Origin: JAFKFJ01 sp963786445
GTDB lineage: Bacteria > Pseudomonadota > Alphaproteobacteria > Acetobacterales > Acetobacteraceae
Direction: 5' to 3'
Length of the DNA: 64,000 bases
Assembly: GCA_963786445.1 (NCBI GenBank)
Contig: CAWAZU010000008.1
Coordinates: 124,001 to 188,000 of the forward strand
Shown: one piece after another, positions 26,198-35,412 of the stretch
Layout: the number at the start of each line of letters is the position of its first letter
Numbering within the stretch: position 1 is the stretch's first letter
Notes under the pieces: model-generated
What the model was told of the DNA's origin: nothing
What the model saw: only the letters and a program-made list of their open reading frames with translations
Database searches by the model: none
Translations under genes and position numbers: made by a program

Positions 26198-26689
26198 ATG
26201 GTGAGCGGCGAACGGCGGTATCGGGAAAGTGCCGCCCTCAGGGAACGCAGGGCCGCACTGACAAGAGAATTGAGCGACGGGCGTGCGTTGTCGAGAAATC
26301 CCGAAAACAATCCGGTCTGCCTGATCCGAGTTGATGAAACCGCGGCGTGCGTCGTCGTGATCTGGCAGGAGTATGCAACGAGCACCCAGCTGCGCTTCAC
26401 GCACGAACACATCCTCCACCTGCTCCAAAGGCACGGCCTGCGCAATGTTCTTGGCGACGATACGGTTTTGCCGATGATCCAATGCGAGGACCAGGCGTGG
26501 ATCGTGAACGACCGGATGCCGCGCGCGATTGCGGCCGGTCTGCGAGCCGCGGCCAGCAAAAGTCCGGCAGCGCATTTCGGCCGCGTGTCGGTTGACAGCG
26601 GCAAGGAAGCCCTCTCGGCAAACATCACCATTCGTTCGTTCGAGGATTTTGCTGAGGCGCGGGAGTGGATCGCGGGTGTCGAGGCGTAG
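26198..26689 (+). CDS. STAS/SpoIIAA-like protein of unknown role
   Basis: A 163-residue protein. Residues 1-30 are a charged helix; from NPVCLIRVDETAACVVVIW a beta-alpha pattern follows, with STQLRFTHEHILHLLQRHG, VLGDDTVLPMI, the DQAWIVNDRMPRAIAAGLR helix and a C-terminal TIRSFEDFAEAREWIAG. The last motif (aromatic, acidic, EAxxWL-like) is typical of SpoIIAA/STAS-like proteins. Similar proteins occur singly in alphaproteobacteria without known function. No operon partner is evident; 270 bases separate it from glcF and the next gene is on the other strand. Confidence 0.55.
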   Translation: MVSGERRYRESAALRERRAALTRELSDGRALSRNPENNPVCLIRVDETAACVVVIWQEYATSTQLRFTHEHILHLLQRHGLRNVLGDDTVLPMIQCEDQAWIVNDRMPRAIAAGLRAAASKSPAAHFGRVSVDSGKEALSANITIRSFEDFAEAREWIAGVEA

Positions 26690-26712
26690 GAGGAGTGCGG
26701 ACGAGCGAAACG

Positions 26713-27369
26713 TCATCCTCGAAGCGGCCTTGTTGCCAACACCAGGACGGCTTCAGCGCCTCCGAACAGGACGAGCGGCACGATCGCGCCGACCGGTCCG
26801 GCGACCTCGAAGCCGAACCTGGCGCAAACATATAGCAGCACCAGCAGGCTCAGCACCATGCCGGGCGCGCCGGCGCCGCGCCGGACTGAGCCGCGATGGT
26901 AGCCGATCCAGAAGGCGATGCGCGCGACGATCCATACGAGAGTCGTCGCGGCGACCGCACGCATCGCACCCCCGTTCGGACAATAGATGGCGAGGCCCAG
27001 CAGTCCCGGCACGAACAGAACAAGCTGCTCCAGCGTGTTCTGCAGGTAGCGGAGATTGACCCGCATCCGATGCGTCTCGTAGCCCGAGAGCGGGTCGATC
27101 GCCGGCGAGCGCAGCCGTTCATGCGCGACCGCCTCGATCCCGGTTGCGAAGCAGAACAGGATCGCGAGGCAGCTGCATTTCAGCGCAAACACCAAGCGTG
27201 CGGGTATGTTCTCCATACCGGCAAGCGGCGGCGGCAGGTAATAGGTGCCGACCCACAGCAGGATCGCGACCGGCATCGCGACCGCGATCGGCACGATGGC
27301 GGCGGCACGCTGGCTGCGAAGCTCGAAGCCGGCCGGCTGCGGCGGGTCGGCCGGGCTGGGGTTGTTCAT
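26713..27369 (-). CDS. MAPEG family membrane protein
   Basis: The 218-residue product has about five hydrophobic segments (AIVPIAVAMPVAILLWVGTY; LVFALKCSCLAILFCFATG; LVLFVPGLLGLAIYC; AVAATTLVWIVARIAFWIG; MVLSLLVLLYVCARF) and the MAPEG signature RYLQNTLEQLVLF before the third. MAPEG proteins include glutathione-dependent membrane enzymes; the bacterial substrate is usually unknown. It ends close to the convergent STAS-like gene. Upstream, 178 bases separate it from the divergent TPR gene, enough for both promoters. Confidence 0.8.
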   Translation of the reverse strand: MNNPSPADPPQPAGFELRSQRAAAIVPIAVAMPVAILLWVGTYYLPPPLAGMENIPARLVFALKCSCLAILFCFATGIEAVAHERLRSPAIDPLSGYETHRMRVNLRYLQNTLEQLVLFVPGLLGLAIYCPNGGAMRAVAATTLVWIVARIAFWIGYHRGSVRRGAGAPGMVLSLLVLLYVCARFGFEVAGPVGAIVPLVLFGGAEAVLVLATRPLRG

Positions 27370-27547
27370 GCGCCTTTTCCTTCCGAAGCAGGATCAGAAG
27401 CGGGGCGGATAAGCCTAGCGCAATCCGCCGTGCCGTCGGCGTGCCTGGAATGGCGGATCGCGCTTCGCTTATCCGCCCGACGATCGCGTTCCGCGCGCGT
27501 TACCGGCACCGTTGCAATCGGCCCGCCTCCGGCGCGATGATCGTCGC

Positions 27548-28114
27548 ATGATGCACAAACTCCTGGCCCTGACTCTGCTCGCCGCCGCCCTGCTCGCCCC
27601 CCCTGCGCGGGCCGACACGCGTGCGGCGGCGCGGCAGGCGCAACTCGACCGCCTGTTCACGGCCCTGCGCGCCGCTCCCGACGAGGAGGCCGCCGGCATG
27701 ATCGAGCAGAGCATCCGCCGCCTCTGGGCCGAGCAAGCCTCGCCGGCGGCGGCGCTGCTGATGGCGCGCGGCGACCGCGACCTGCACAACGACGCCGAGG
27801 GCGAGGCGATCGACGATTTCAGCGCCGTGCTCGACCTGGAGCCGGATTACTCCGAGGGCTACACGCACCGCGCCGTCGCCCGCGCCGCCGCCGGGGACTA
27901 TGCCGGGGCGGTGCGCGACATCGAGGCGGCGCTACAGCACGATCCGCATAATTTTGCCGCCCTGCAGGCGCTCTCGCACATCGCCGAGCAACAGGGCAAC
28001 TGGCACGGCGCGCTGGACGCCTGGCAGAAGGCGCTCGACCTCGACCCGCGCACCCCCGGCGGCGCCGACCGGCTGGAAATGCTCACCAAAAAACTCGAGG
28101 GCGAGGCCACCTGA
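27548..28114 (+). CDS. Exported tetratricopeptide-repeat protein
   Basis: The 188-residue precursor has a signal peptide (LLALTLLAAALLAPPARA) followed by TPR helices: ALLMARGDRDLHNDAEGEAI, a DDFSAVLDLEPDYSEGYTHR unit, YAGAVRDIEAALQHDPHNFA and WHGALDAWQKALDLDPRTPG, giving about four repeats. It probably acts as a periplasmic protein-binding scaffold. Either ATG at 27548 or 27551 could be the start. It ends three bases before pheC and the two are likely co-transcribed. Confidence 0.82.
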   Translation: MMHKLLALTLLAAALLAPPARADTRAAARQAQLDRLFTALRAAPDEEAAGMIEQSIRRLWAEQASPAAALLMARGDRDLHNDAEGEAIDDFSAVLDLEPDYSEGYTHRAVARAAAGDYAGAVRDIEAALQHDPHNFAALQALSHIAEQQGNWHGALDAWQKALDLDPRTPGGADRLEMLTKKLEGEAT

Positions 28115-28117
28115 GCC

Positions 28118-28894
28118 ATGCGGCACTGGCTCGCCGCGCTCGCACTCCTGCTGGCGCTGGCCGGCCCGGCCGCGGCGCAACCTGCGCCGCCCTCGCGGCT
28201 CGATGCGATCCTCGCCGGCGGCACGTTGCGCGTCGGCATGCCCGGCGACTACCGGCCGTTCGGCCTGCACGATGCGGCGAGCGGCAAATGGCAGGGGCTG
28301 GACGTGGACGAGGCGCAGGCAATGGCGCACGCGCTCGGCGTCAAGCTGGAGCTGGTTCAGACGAGCTGGTCCAAACTGCTGCCCGACCTGCTGGCCGGCC
28401 GGTTCGACATCGGCGCCGGTGGCGTGTCGGTGACGCTGAAGCGGCAGGAGCTGGCGTGGTTTTCGTCGCCGATCCTGCGCGACGGAAAAACGCCAATCGC
28501 ACCCTGCAACGTCGCCGATAAATTCCAGTCACTTTCACAAATAGACCGGCCGGGCGTGCGGGTGATCGTCAACCCCGGCGGCACCAACGAGGCGTTCGAC
28601 CGCGCCCATCTGCACGCAGCCGAGATCGTGGTGTTCCCCGACAACACGCATGTCTTCGACGCGCTGCTCGCCGGCCGTGCGGACCTGATGATCACGGACG
28701 CGACCGAGACGCGGCTGCAGCACGCGCTGCATCCGGCGCTGTGCGCGATCCATCCTGATCACCCCTTCGATTTCAGCGAAAAGGCGTTTCTGCTGCCGCG
28801 CGACGTGGCGTTGCAGCAATGGGTGGACCAGTTCCTGCACATCCAGCGCGAGACCGGCGAACTGGACGCGCTGATCGCGAAATGGCTGCCCTGA
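28118..28894 (+). CDS. pheC: Periplasmic cyclohexadienyl dehydratase
   Basis: The 258-residue precursor has a signal peptide (WLAALALLLALAGPAAA) and a solute-binding-protein fold adapted to catalysis. It matches PheC of Pseudomonas closely: TLRVGMPGDYRPFG, GLDVDEAQAMAHALG, TSWSKLLPDLLAGRFDIG, the ILRDGKTPIAPC segment, VIVNPGGTNEAFDRAHL, ADLMITDATETRLQ, and PFDFSEKAFLLPRD with WVDQFLHI near the end. The enzyme converts prephenate to phenylpyruvate and arogenate to phenylalanine in the periplasm. Ordinary amino-acid-binding proteins lack the DGKTPI and NPGGTN set. Confidence 0.9.
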   Translation: MRHWLAALALLLALAGPAAAQPAPPSRLDAILAGGTLRVGMPGDYRPFGLHDAASGKWQGLDVDEAQAMAHALGVKLELVQTSWSKLLPDLLAGRFDIGAGGVSVTLKRQELAWFSSPILRDGKTPIAPCNVADKFQSLSQIDRPGVRVIVNPGGTNEAFDRAHLHAAEIVVFPDNTHVFDALLAGRADLMITDATETRLQHALHPALCAIHPDHPFDFSEKAFLLPRDVALQQWVDQFLHIQRETGELDALIAKWLP

Positions 28895-29130
28895 GCGGCG
28901 GGTGACATCCGGCCGCAGCCGGACATCATCCTTGCGGACGAGGCCGCGGCGCGATGGTGCGCGCCCTAGGCCCATCCGGGCCGCGCCGGACTACACCCAA
29001 TGCCCGACTCCCAGCCGCAGGCCGCACCCGCACACTATCACCGCGTCATACCGGGACGGCACAAAGACAACATGCCGCCCGCGTGTGACGGTTCGTCCAG
29101 TCAACCAGGATCGAGGAAGGAACAGGCAAG
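28895..29130. other. Spacer before the Asn-Gly repeat genes
   Basis: A 236-base gap. A short hairpin (TCCGGC / GCCGGA, 28908-28923) follows pheC but has no T-tract. The last 30 bases include a GAGGAAGGAA ribosome binding site for the next gene. No clear -35/-10 pair was found. Confidence 0.4.
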
Positions 29131-29199
29131 ATGCGGAAGGCACTGTTTGCGGCCGCGGCGCTGCTGGCGCTCGGGAGCGTCACGCCGGCGTTTGCCGGC

Positions 29200-30403
<1,204 letters not shown>

Positions 30404-30481
30404 GTGCGGCCTGCGTGCCTGCGGCGCGTCGCGCGCGTCGCAGGGGCGGGACGCCGCGCGCAACGGCGAAGGAGAGACGCG

Positions 30482-31033
30482 ATGAGCAGGGGTCTGCTGG
30501 CCGGCACGGCACTGGTGCTCATTCTCGGCACCCAGCCATGGCCAGGGTCGAGTAGCTGGCAGCCGGCAAAGGCTGCAGCGGGTGGCCATGCCGCGGCCAC
30601 GGCCAACGGCAGCGGCAACAACAACGGCAACGGCAACACCGGCAACAACAACGGGAACGGCAACACCGGCAACAACAACGGCAACGGCAACGCCAGCAGC
30701 AACAACGGCAACGGCAACGCGACCAGCGGCAACGGCAACGGCGCAGCCGCCGGCACGGCCGCGTCGGCGGCGGGCGGCATGGCCGGCAGCGCGGGGTCGA
30801 GCGGCGGAGCAGCGGCTGGCGCGGCCGGGTCGGCCGGAGGCGCGGGTGCCAGCAGCGCGGGGTCGAGCGGCGGAGCAGTGGCTGGCGCGGCCGGATCGGC
30901 CGGAGGCGCGGGTGCCGGCAGCGCGGGGTCGAGCGGCGCGGCAGCCACCGGCGCGGCCGCATCGGCCGGAGGCGTGAGTGCCGGCGGCGTGGGGTCGAGC
31001 GGCGCCGGCGGCGGACAGACGAGACAGCAGTAG
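30482..31033 (+). CDS. Exported Asn-Gly/Gly-Ala-Ser repeat protein 3
   Basis: A 183-residue protein with an N-terminal hydrophobic segment (LLAGTALVLILG) of signal-peptide or anchor type, then an NNGNGNTG repeat block (residues about 42-85) and a C-terminal block of about 95 residues made of repeats like GSAGSSGGAAAGAAGSAGGA. The last resembles silk- or elastin-like low-complexity sequence. GAAGGAGAG precedes the ATG at 30482. It converges on the LuxR-type regulator with only about 20 bases between stops. Confidence 0.7.
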   Translation: MSRGLLAGTALVLILGTQPWPGSSSWQPAKAAAGGHAAATANGSGNNNGNGNTGNNNGNGNTGNNNGNGNASSNNGNGNATSGNGNGAAAGTAASAAGGMAGSAGSSGGAAAGAAGSAGGAGASSAGSSGGAVAGAAGSAGGAGAGSAGSSGAAATGAAASAGGVSAGGVGSSGAGGGQTRQQ

Positions 31034-31052
31034 CCAACCGACCGGAGCTCGG

Positions 31053-31784
31053 TCAGGCGACAGGCGAACCGGCGCGGTCGGCCGGTCCCGCCGGCAGCGG
31101 CCAGGTCAGCACCGCGAGTTGCGTGCGGTTGGTGGCGTGCAGCTTGCGCATGATGCTGCGCACGTGAATCTTCACCGTGCTCTGCGAGATCGCCAGTTCA
31201 TAGGCGATCAGCTTGTTGGGCTTGCCTTGCCGCAGCAGCGCAAGCACCTCCACCTCCCGCCGCGTCAGCCCGTACCTGCCGGCCGGTGCCACTCGCGGCG
31301 AGGTGGCAGCGGTACAGTCGGCGATCAGGCGCTGCGGCACGAAGGTGCCGCCCGCCAGCACGAGGCCGATCGCGGCGGCGAGCAGTTGCGCGTTCAACGA
31401 CGTGGGCAGATAGCCGCGCGCACCGCGGCGGATTGCCTCCACCGCCAGCCGGCCGTCGTCGAGTTCGGCGATGACGAGCAACGACGCTCCATCGAAGCGG
31501 GCAGCAATGTCGGCGATGCGCGCCGTCACCGCCGCGTCGTCGACCCGCGCGGCGTGGATGTTCAGCAGCACCGCGTCGGGCGGATCGCCCTGCGCCTGCT
31601 CGGGGCTGGCGACACTGTGCAACAGAAAGTCGCCGGTCTGCTGGCGCAGCGCATGGGCAAGGCATTCGCGCGTCAGCGTCAAGCCATCGATCAGCAGTAC
31701 GAGCGGCACTGCAAGCGCGGGCCGCGCTGCCGCCTCGATCGGCTTCAGGAGCGGATGGCCGGGCAGATGATTGAGCAGGGTCAT
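31053..31784 (-). CDS. LuxR/NarL-type regulator with atypical receiver
   Basis: A 243-residue protein. The C-terminus is a LuxR-type HTH: YGLTRREVEVLALLRQGKPN, then ISQSTVKIHVRSIMRKL. The N-terminal domain looks like a NarL receiver (LVLLIDGLTLTRECLAHAL) but the phosphoacceptor position reads LLNIHA instead of LLDI, the acidic pair is reduced to one Asp, and the Lys of GYLLK reads GYLPT. It probably binds DNA without His-Asp phosphorylation. The start at 31784 is chosen since longer N-terminal sequence is not conserved. Placement between the repeat genes and the RTX-like gene suggests, but does not show, control of both. Confidence 0.82.
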   Translation of the reverse strand: MTLLNHLPGHPLLKPIEAAARPALAVPLVLLIDGLTLTRECLAHALRQQTGDFLLHSVASPEQAQGDPPDAVLLNIHAARVDDAAVTARIADIAARFDGASLLVIAELDDGRLAVEAIRRGARGYLPTSLNAQLLAAAIGLVLAGGTFVPQRLIADCTAATSPRVAPAGRYGLTRREVEVLALLRQGKPNKLIAYELAISQSTVKIHVRSIMRKLHATNRTQLAVLTWPLPAGPADRAGSPVA

Positions 31785-32294
31785 GGTGACGCTCCAAACG
31801 GCCCGAAATCCGGGTTCAGCACGGCGCGACGGCGCTTGCTGCTGCCGCGCTGGCGGCCCGGTGCATCCCGGGCCGAGTTTGCCGCCACCGCCATCGCCGC
31901 TTCTGGCTGGTGCAGATGATTTCAAGACCGGCGGAGCCCAACACAGCTCCAGGAACAGAAAAAACCATTTTTATGTGTACGCTTGTGCGGCCAAGCGCCA
32001 CTTGCGGCGACACCGTCATTATCGCAGCAATTATTCTATCAGACCGTTAGAAATGCAATCGGTATCGCCTCACATTCAAGTGGCAACCGTAAGTGTATTG
32101 CTCCTCGTCAAGCCCAGCGTCATGCACGTGCTTCGGCGTGCTCTTTGTTCCGCGTGCGCAGGTCTCTCCGCTGCTCGCATTTGACACCGGGCGCGATTTG
32201 CCTGTGTTTGCTGCGCGGCGGGCTCTCCGCCATCCGCACGCGGACGCGCGGGCCGGTGCCACAGACGCGGCCTGCCCGAGCGGTGCCGACCGGC
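31785..32294. other. 510-base AT-richer non-coding region upstream of the regulator
   Basis: This lies between the regulator start and the end of the RTX-like gene. Bases 31920-32110 are clearly less GC-rich than the rest of the window (aaaaaacc, tttttatg, attattct), as expected for a regulatory region of the minus-strand regulator. No ORF looks real. A small GGAGC/GCTCC stem near 31934 has no T-run. Confidence 0.5.
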
Positions 32295-34184
32295 TCAGCC
32301 CTGCAGCACGAGCGAATGGTGTGCCAGCAATTGCTGCAGGCTCGCCTGCACGCCCATCAGTTCGGCCACCGGCGCGCCGGCGCAGGCTCCGGCAACCGTG
32401 ATCCAGGTGTTGCCCGCATCCGTCGTCGCCTGCAGGCTGCAACCGAGATCTGCGATCCGGCCGTTCCATCCCGCCGCGCACAGCGCCTTGCTCAACTCCA
32501 GCTGATCGCCGTTGTCGAGGGTGAAGTTGTAGATCCGGTCGTAACCTTGGCCCGGCAGCGTGGTCACGAACGTATCGTCGCCGGCGCCGCCGTAGATGAT
32601 GTTCATGGACGGCGCGGCGCCGGCGTCCACCCAGTTGTCGGTGCCGCTGAGCCGGATGACGTCATCGCCGGCGCCGGTCTCGATCACGTTGCACCCGCTG
32701 CCGGACAGCATCACCTGGTTGCCGCCGTTGCCGAGCTGCACGGCCGCATGATTGACGGTGCCGCGCACGCAGTCGCCGCCGTTGCCGGCGGAAACGACGT
32801 CGTAGGAGCCGCCGAGCGTGATCTCATCGGCGCCGTTGCCGGCCCGCACCGTGGACAGCCCGGCGGTCGCCCTGATCACGTCGTTGCCGTTGCCGACCAC
32901 CACGGTGTCGAGCCCGCCGGTGAGCGTGATGCCGTCGGTCGCCCCGGCGACCTGAGTCGCCGGTGGCGTGCCGTTGCCGTTGCGGCTGCCGTTGTCGTCG
33001 CCGAGGTTGGCATTGCCGTTGTCGTTGCCGTCGTTCACGCCCGTGTTCAGGTTGCCGTCGAGCGAGCCGTTGAGCACGCCGGTATTGCCGTCGCCGTCCC
33101 CGGTGCCGTCGTCCGCGCCGATGTTCAGGTTGCCGTCGAACACGCCGTTGAGCGCACCGATATTGCCGTTGCCGTCACCGGTGCCGCTCGACCTAGCGGT
33201 ATTGCGGTTGCCGTTCAGGTCGCCGTTGAGCACGCCGATATTGCCGTTGCCGTCGTGGCCTGCGGCGTTGCCGTCGCCGTCGAACGTGCCGGTGTTGTCA
33301 TCGCCGCTGCCGGGGCTGTCGTTCCAGCCGTCGAACAGGCCGATATTGCCGGTGCCGCAATCGAACCACCCCCAGTTGCTCCATTGCGCTGGCGATACAG
33401 GCTGCCCGAGCGGGTCAGGCACCGCCAGGCCGAGGGTCGCGACCAGGGAATCATCGTAGCTGAGTTGCACGCCGCGGGTGCCGAAACAGACGGTCGCCTG
33501 GGCCGTGCCGGCATCGACGGTGTCGTTGCCGTTGCCGAGCACGATGGTGTTGAGCGCGCCGCCAAGCAGGGTGCAATCGTTACCGTCGCCGAGCGAAAGG
33601 CAGGTCAGCCCGTCGCCGCCCCGGATCAGCACGCCGCCGCCGCCCGCAGCGACGACGTTGGCGATGCCGCTCAGGGTGAGCGACCTGCTCTCGCCGCCGA
33701 GATTGACGGCGAGTGGGTTGGTAGGCAGATCGATGCTGACCGGACAGACCGGCAGCGCGGCGGGCGTGGGCGTCGATGGCTTGGACCCGTGACCGCTCGA
33801 TCGCGGATCGGGGTCGAAGTCGCGGCGTTGCTTTGTAAGGCCCGGAATGATTCCATTGGCGCAGTTGAGCCGGCCCCAGTCACTCCCTGGCGCCGGCGGG
33901 ACCGGCCGACCGGGCGGGTTCGGCGGCGCCAGGCCGAGGGGCGCGATCGGCGAGTGGGCGCAGCGCGGCGGCACCTCGCCGGTGCCGCAGCCGGCCGTTG
34001 CCCGGGCCGTGCCGGCGTCATGGATCGGGCCGCCGTTGTGGCCCACCGCGACGGCGTTGGCGATGCCGCTCAGGATGAGCGGTCTGGTCTCGCCGGGATT
34101 GATAGCGCGCACGCTCGCGGGCGGATCGATGGCGACCGGACAAATCCGCGGCGCCGGAGGCGAGGACCTTGGTGACTTGAGCAT
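32295..34184 (-). CDS. RTX-like calcium-binding repeat protein with Asn-Gly tract
   Basis: A 629-residue protein. Two similar N-terminal blocks contain LxLSGIANxV followed by ARATAGCGTG- or AQATVCFGTR-type segments. The middle (residues about 300-400) is rich in NGN and DGDGN repeats similar to the neighbouring exported proteins. The C-terminal third has degenerate RTX nonapeptides (VVVGNGNDVI, VRAGNGADEI, IETGAGDDVI, IIYGGAGDDTF), which bind calcium, and a final domain with YDRIYNFTLDNGDQLELS, the usual end of RTX proteins exported by type I secretion. No signal peptide is seen, which fits that route. An AAGGGAG site precedes the ATG. No secretion genes are nearby. Confidence 0.78.
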   Translation of the reverse strand: MLKSPRSSPPAPRICPVAIDPPASVRAINPGETRPLILSGIANAVAVGHNGGPIHDAGTARATAGCGTGEVPPRCAHSPIAPLGLAPPNPPGRPVPPAPGSDWGRLNCANGIIPGLTKQRRDFDPDPRSSGHGSKPSTPTPAALPVCPVSIDLPTNPLAVNLGGESRSLTLSGIANVVAAGGGGVLIRGGDGLTCLSLGDGNDCTLLGGALNTIVLGNGNDTVDAGTAQATVCFGTRGVQLSYDDSLVATLGLAVPDPLGQPVSPAQWSNWGWFDCGTGNIGLFDGWNDSPGSGDDNTGTFDGDGNAAGHDGNGNIGVLNGDLNGNRNTARSSGTGDGNGNIGALNGVFDGNLNIGADDGTGDGDGNTGVLNGSLDGNLNTGVNDGNDNGNANLGDDNGSRNGNGTPPATQVAGATDGITLTGGLDTVVVGNGNDVIRATAGLSTVRAGNGADEITLGGSYDVVSAGNGGDCVRGTVNHAAVQLGNGGNQVMLSGSGCNVIETGAGDDVIRLSGTDNWVDAGAAPSMNIIYGGAGDDTFVTTLPGQGYDRIYNFTLDNGDQLELSKALCAAGWNGRIADLGCSLQATTDAGNTWITVAGACAGAPVAELMGVQASLQQLLAHHSLVLQG

Positions 34185-34392
34185 GCGACCGCTCCCTTGC
34201 GGATTGCAGTCGAAGTCGTAGCGTTGCCTTATCGCCCTGCGGATAATTCCGAGTTGAACTCACGTTGTTTTGCGCAACAGTAGATCAGCCATTACCTGCG
34301 CGACTTAACTTGCGATTTGTCTGCGGCGGCTGAATTCTACCTTCGCGTGAAACCCCTGGCGGGACCGGCCGGGCGGGGCCAGATGGGGCGTC
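34185..34392. promoter_or_regulatory. Divergent intergenic region, RTX-like gene and exonuclease
   Basis: 208 bases between two divergent starts, AT-richer than the genes around it. It includes a TTGCGCAA palindrome near 34271. It must hold promoters for both genes, but no -35/-10 pair is convincing. Confidence 0.4.
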
Positions 34393-35412
34393 ATGCTGCC
34401 GCATCCGAAGACCTGGCTGAAGGTGACGCCGTCCGGCCTCTATTGCGAGCCGGGCGGGTTCTTCATCGACCCGCTGCGCGCCGTCGCGCGCGCCGTCGTC
34501 ACCCACGCCCATTCCGACCACGCCCGTCCCGGCCACGAAGCCGTGCTCGCCAGCCCCGCCACGCTCGCGCTGATGCGCACGCGGCTCGGCGACGGCGCCG
34601 GACGGGTGCAGCAGGCGCTCCGCTGGGGCGAGCGGCTGCGCGTCGGCGAGATGGAACTGTGGCTGGAGCCGGCCGGGCACGTGCTCGGGTCAGCGCAGGT
34701 GGCGATGGAATGGCGCGGCAGCCGCGCGGTGGTCAGCGGCGACTACAAGCGCCGCCCCGACCCGACCTGCGACAGCTTCGTGCCGATCTCGTGCGACGTG
34801 TTCGTCACCGAGGCGACGTTTGCCCTGCCGGTGTTCCGCCACCCGCCCCCGGAAGCCGAGATTTCGCGGCTGCTGGCGAGCGCCGAGCTGTTTCCGGATC
34901 GGACCCATCTCGTCGGCTGCTACTCGCTCGGCAAATGCCAGCGGGTGGCGGCGCTGTTGCGCGCGGCCGGGTGGGACCGGCCGATTTTCCTGCACGGCGC
35001 GCACGTGGCGCTGTGCGCGACCTATGCGGCGCTCGGTGTGGCACTCGGCGAACTACGGCCCGCGACCGGCGCGGCAAAATCGGAGCTGGCGGGCGCGATC
35101 GTGCTGGCGCCGCCCTCGGCGGCGGCAGATCGCTGGGCGCGGCGGCTGGCCGATCCGGTGGTGTGCGCCGCCTCCGGCTGGATGCGGGTGCGCCAGCGGG
35201 CGCGCCAGGGCGGGGTGGAGCTGCCGCTGGTGATCTCGGATCACGCCGACTGGGACGAGCTGAACGCCACGCTGGACGAGGTCGGGGCGCCGGAAGTGTG
35301 GGTGACGCACGGGCGCGAGGAGGCGCTGATCCACGCCGCGGCGCGGCGCGGCATCGAGGGTCACGCGCTGCGTCTGCTCGGTTACGGCGAGGAGGACGAA
35401 GCCGAGGCATGA
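34393..35412 (+). CDS. Ligase-associated DNA exonuclease, MBL fold
   Basis: The 339-residue protein is a metallo-beta-lactamase/beta-CASP nuclease of the ligase-associated exonuclease family. THAHSDH (His 38, His 40, Asp 42, His 43) binds two metals; VSGDYKRRPDP, TEATFALPVF and GCYSLGKCQR, then the C-terminal SDHADWDELNATL and THGREEAL belong to the beta-CASP part. It is expected to trim DNA ends before joining. Its stop overlaps the ligase start (ATGA at 35409-35412). In many bacteria a helicase and a phosphoesterase follow as a four-gene repair set; these are absent here. Confidence 0.93.
   Translation: MLPHPKTWLKVTPSGLYCEPGGFFIDPLRAVARAVVTHAHSDHARPGHEAVLASPATLALMRTRLGDGAGRVQQALRWGERLRVGEMELWLEPAGHVLGSAQVAMEWRGSRAVVSGDYKRRPDPTCDSFVPISCDVFVTEATFALPVFRHPPPEAEISRLLASAELFPDRTHLVGCYSLGKCQRVAALLRAAGWDRPIFLHGAHVALCATYAALGVALGELRPATGAAKSELAGAIVLAPPSAAADRWARRLADPVVCAASGWMRVRQRARQGGVELPLVISDHADWDELNATLDEVGAPEVWVTHGREEALIHAAARRGIEGHALRLLGYGEEDEAEA

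Noticed and set aside
28908..28923. Rho-independent terminator after pheC
   Set aside because: The 6-bp stem has no following T-run.
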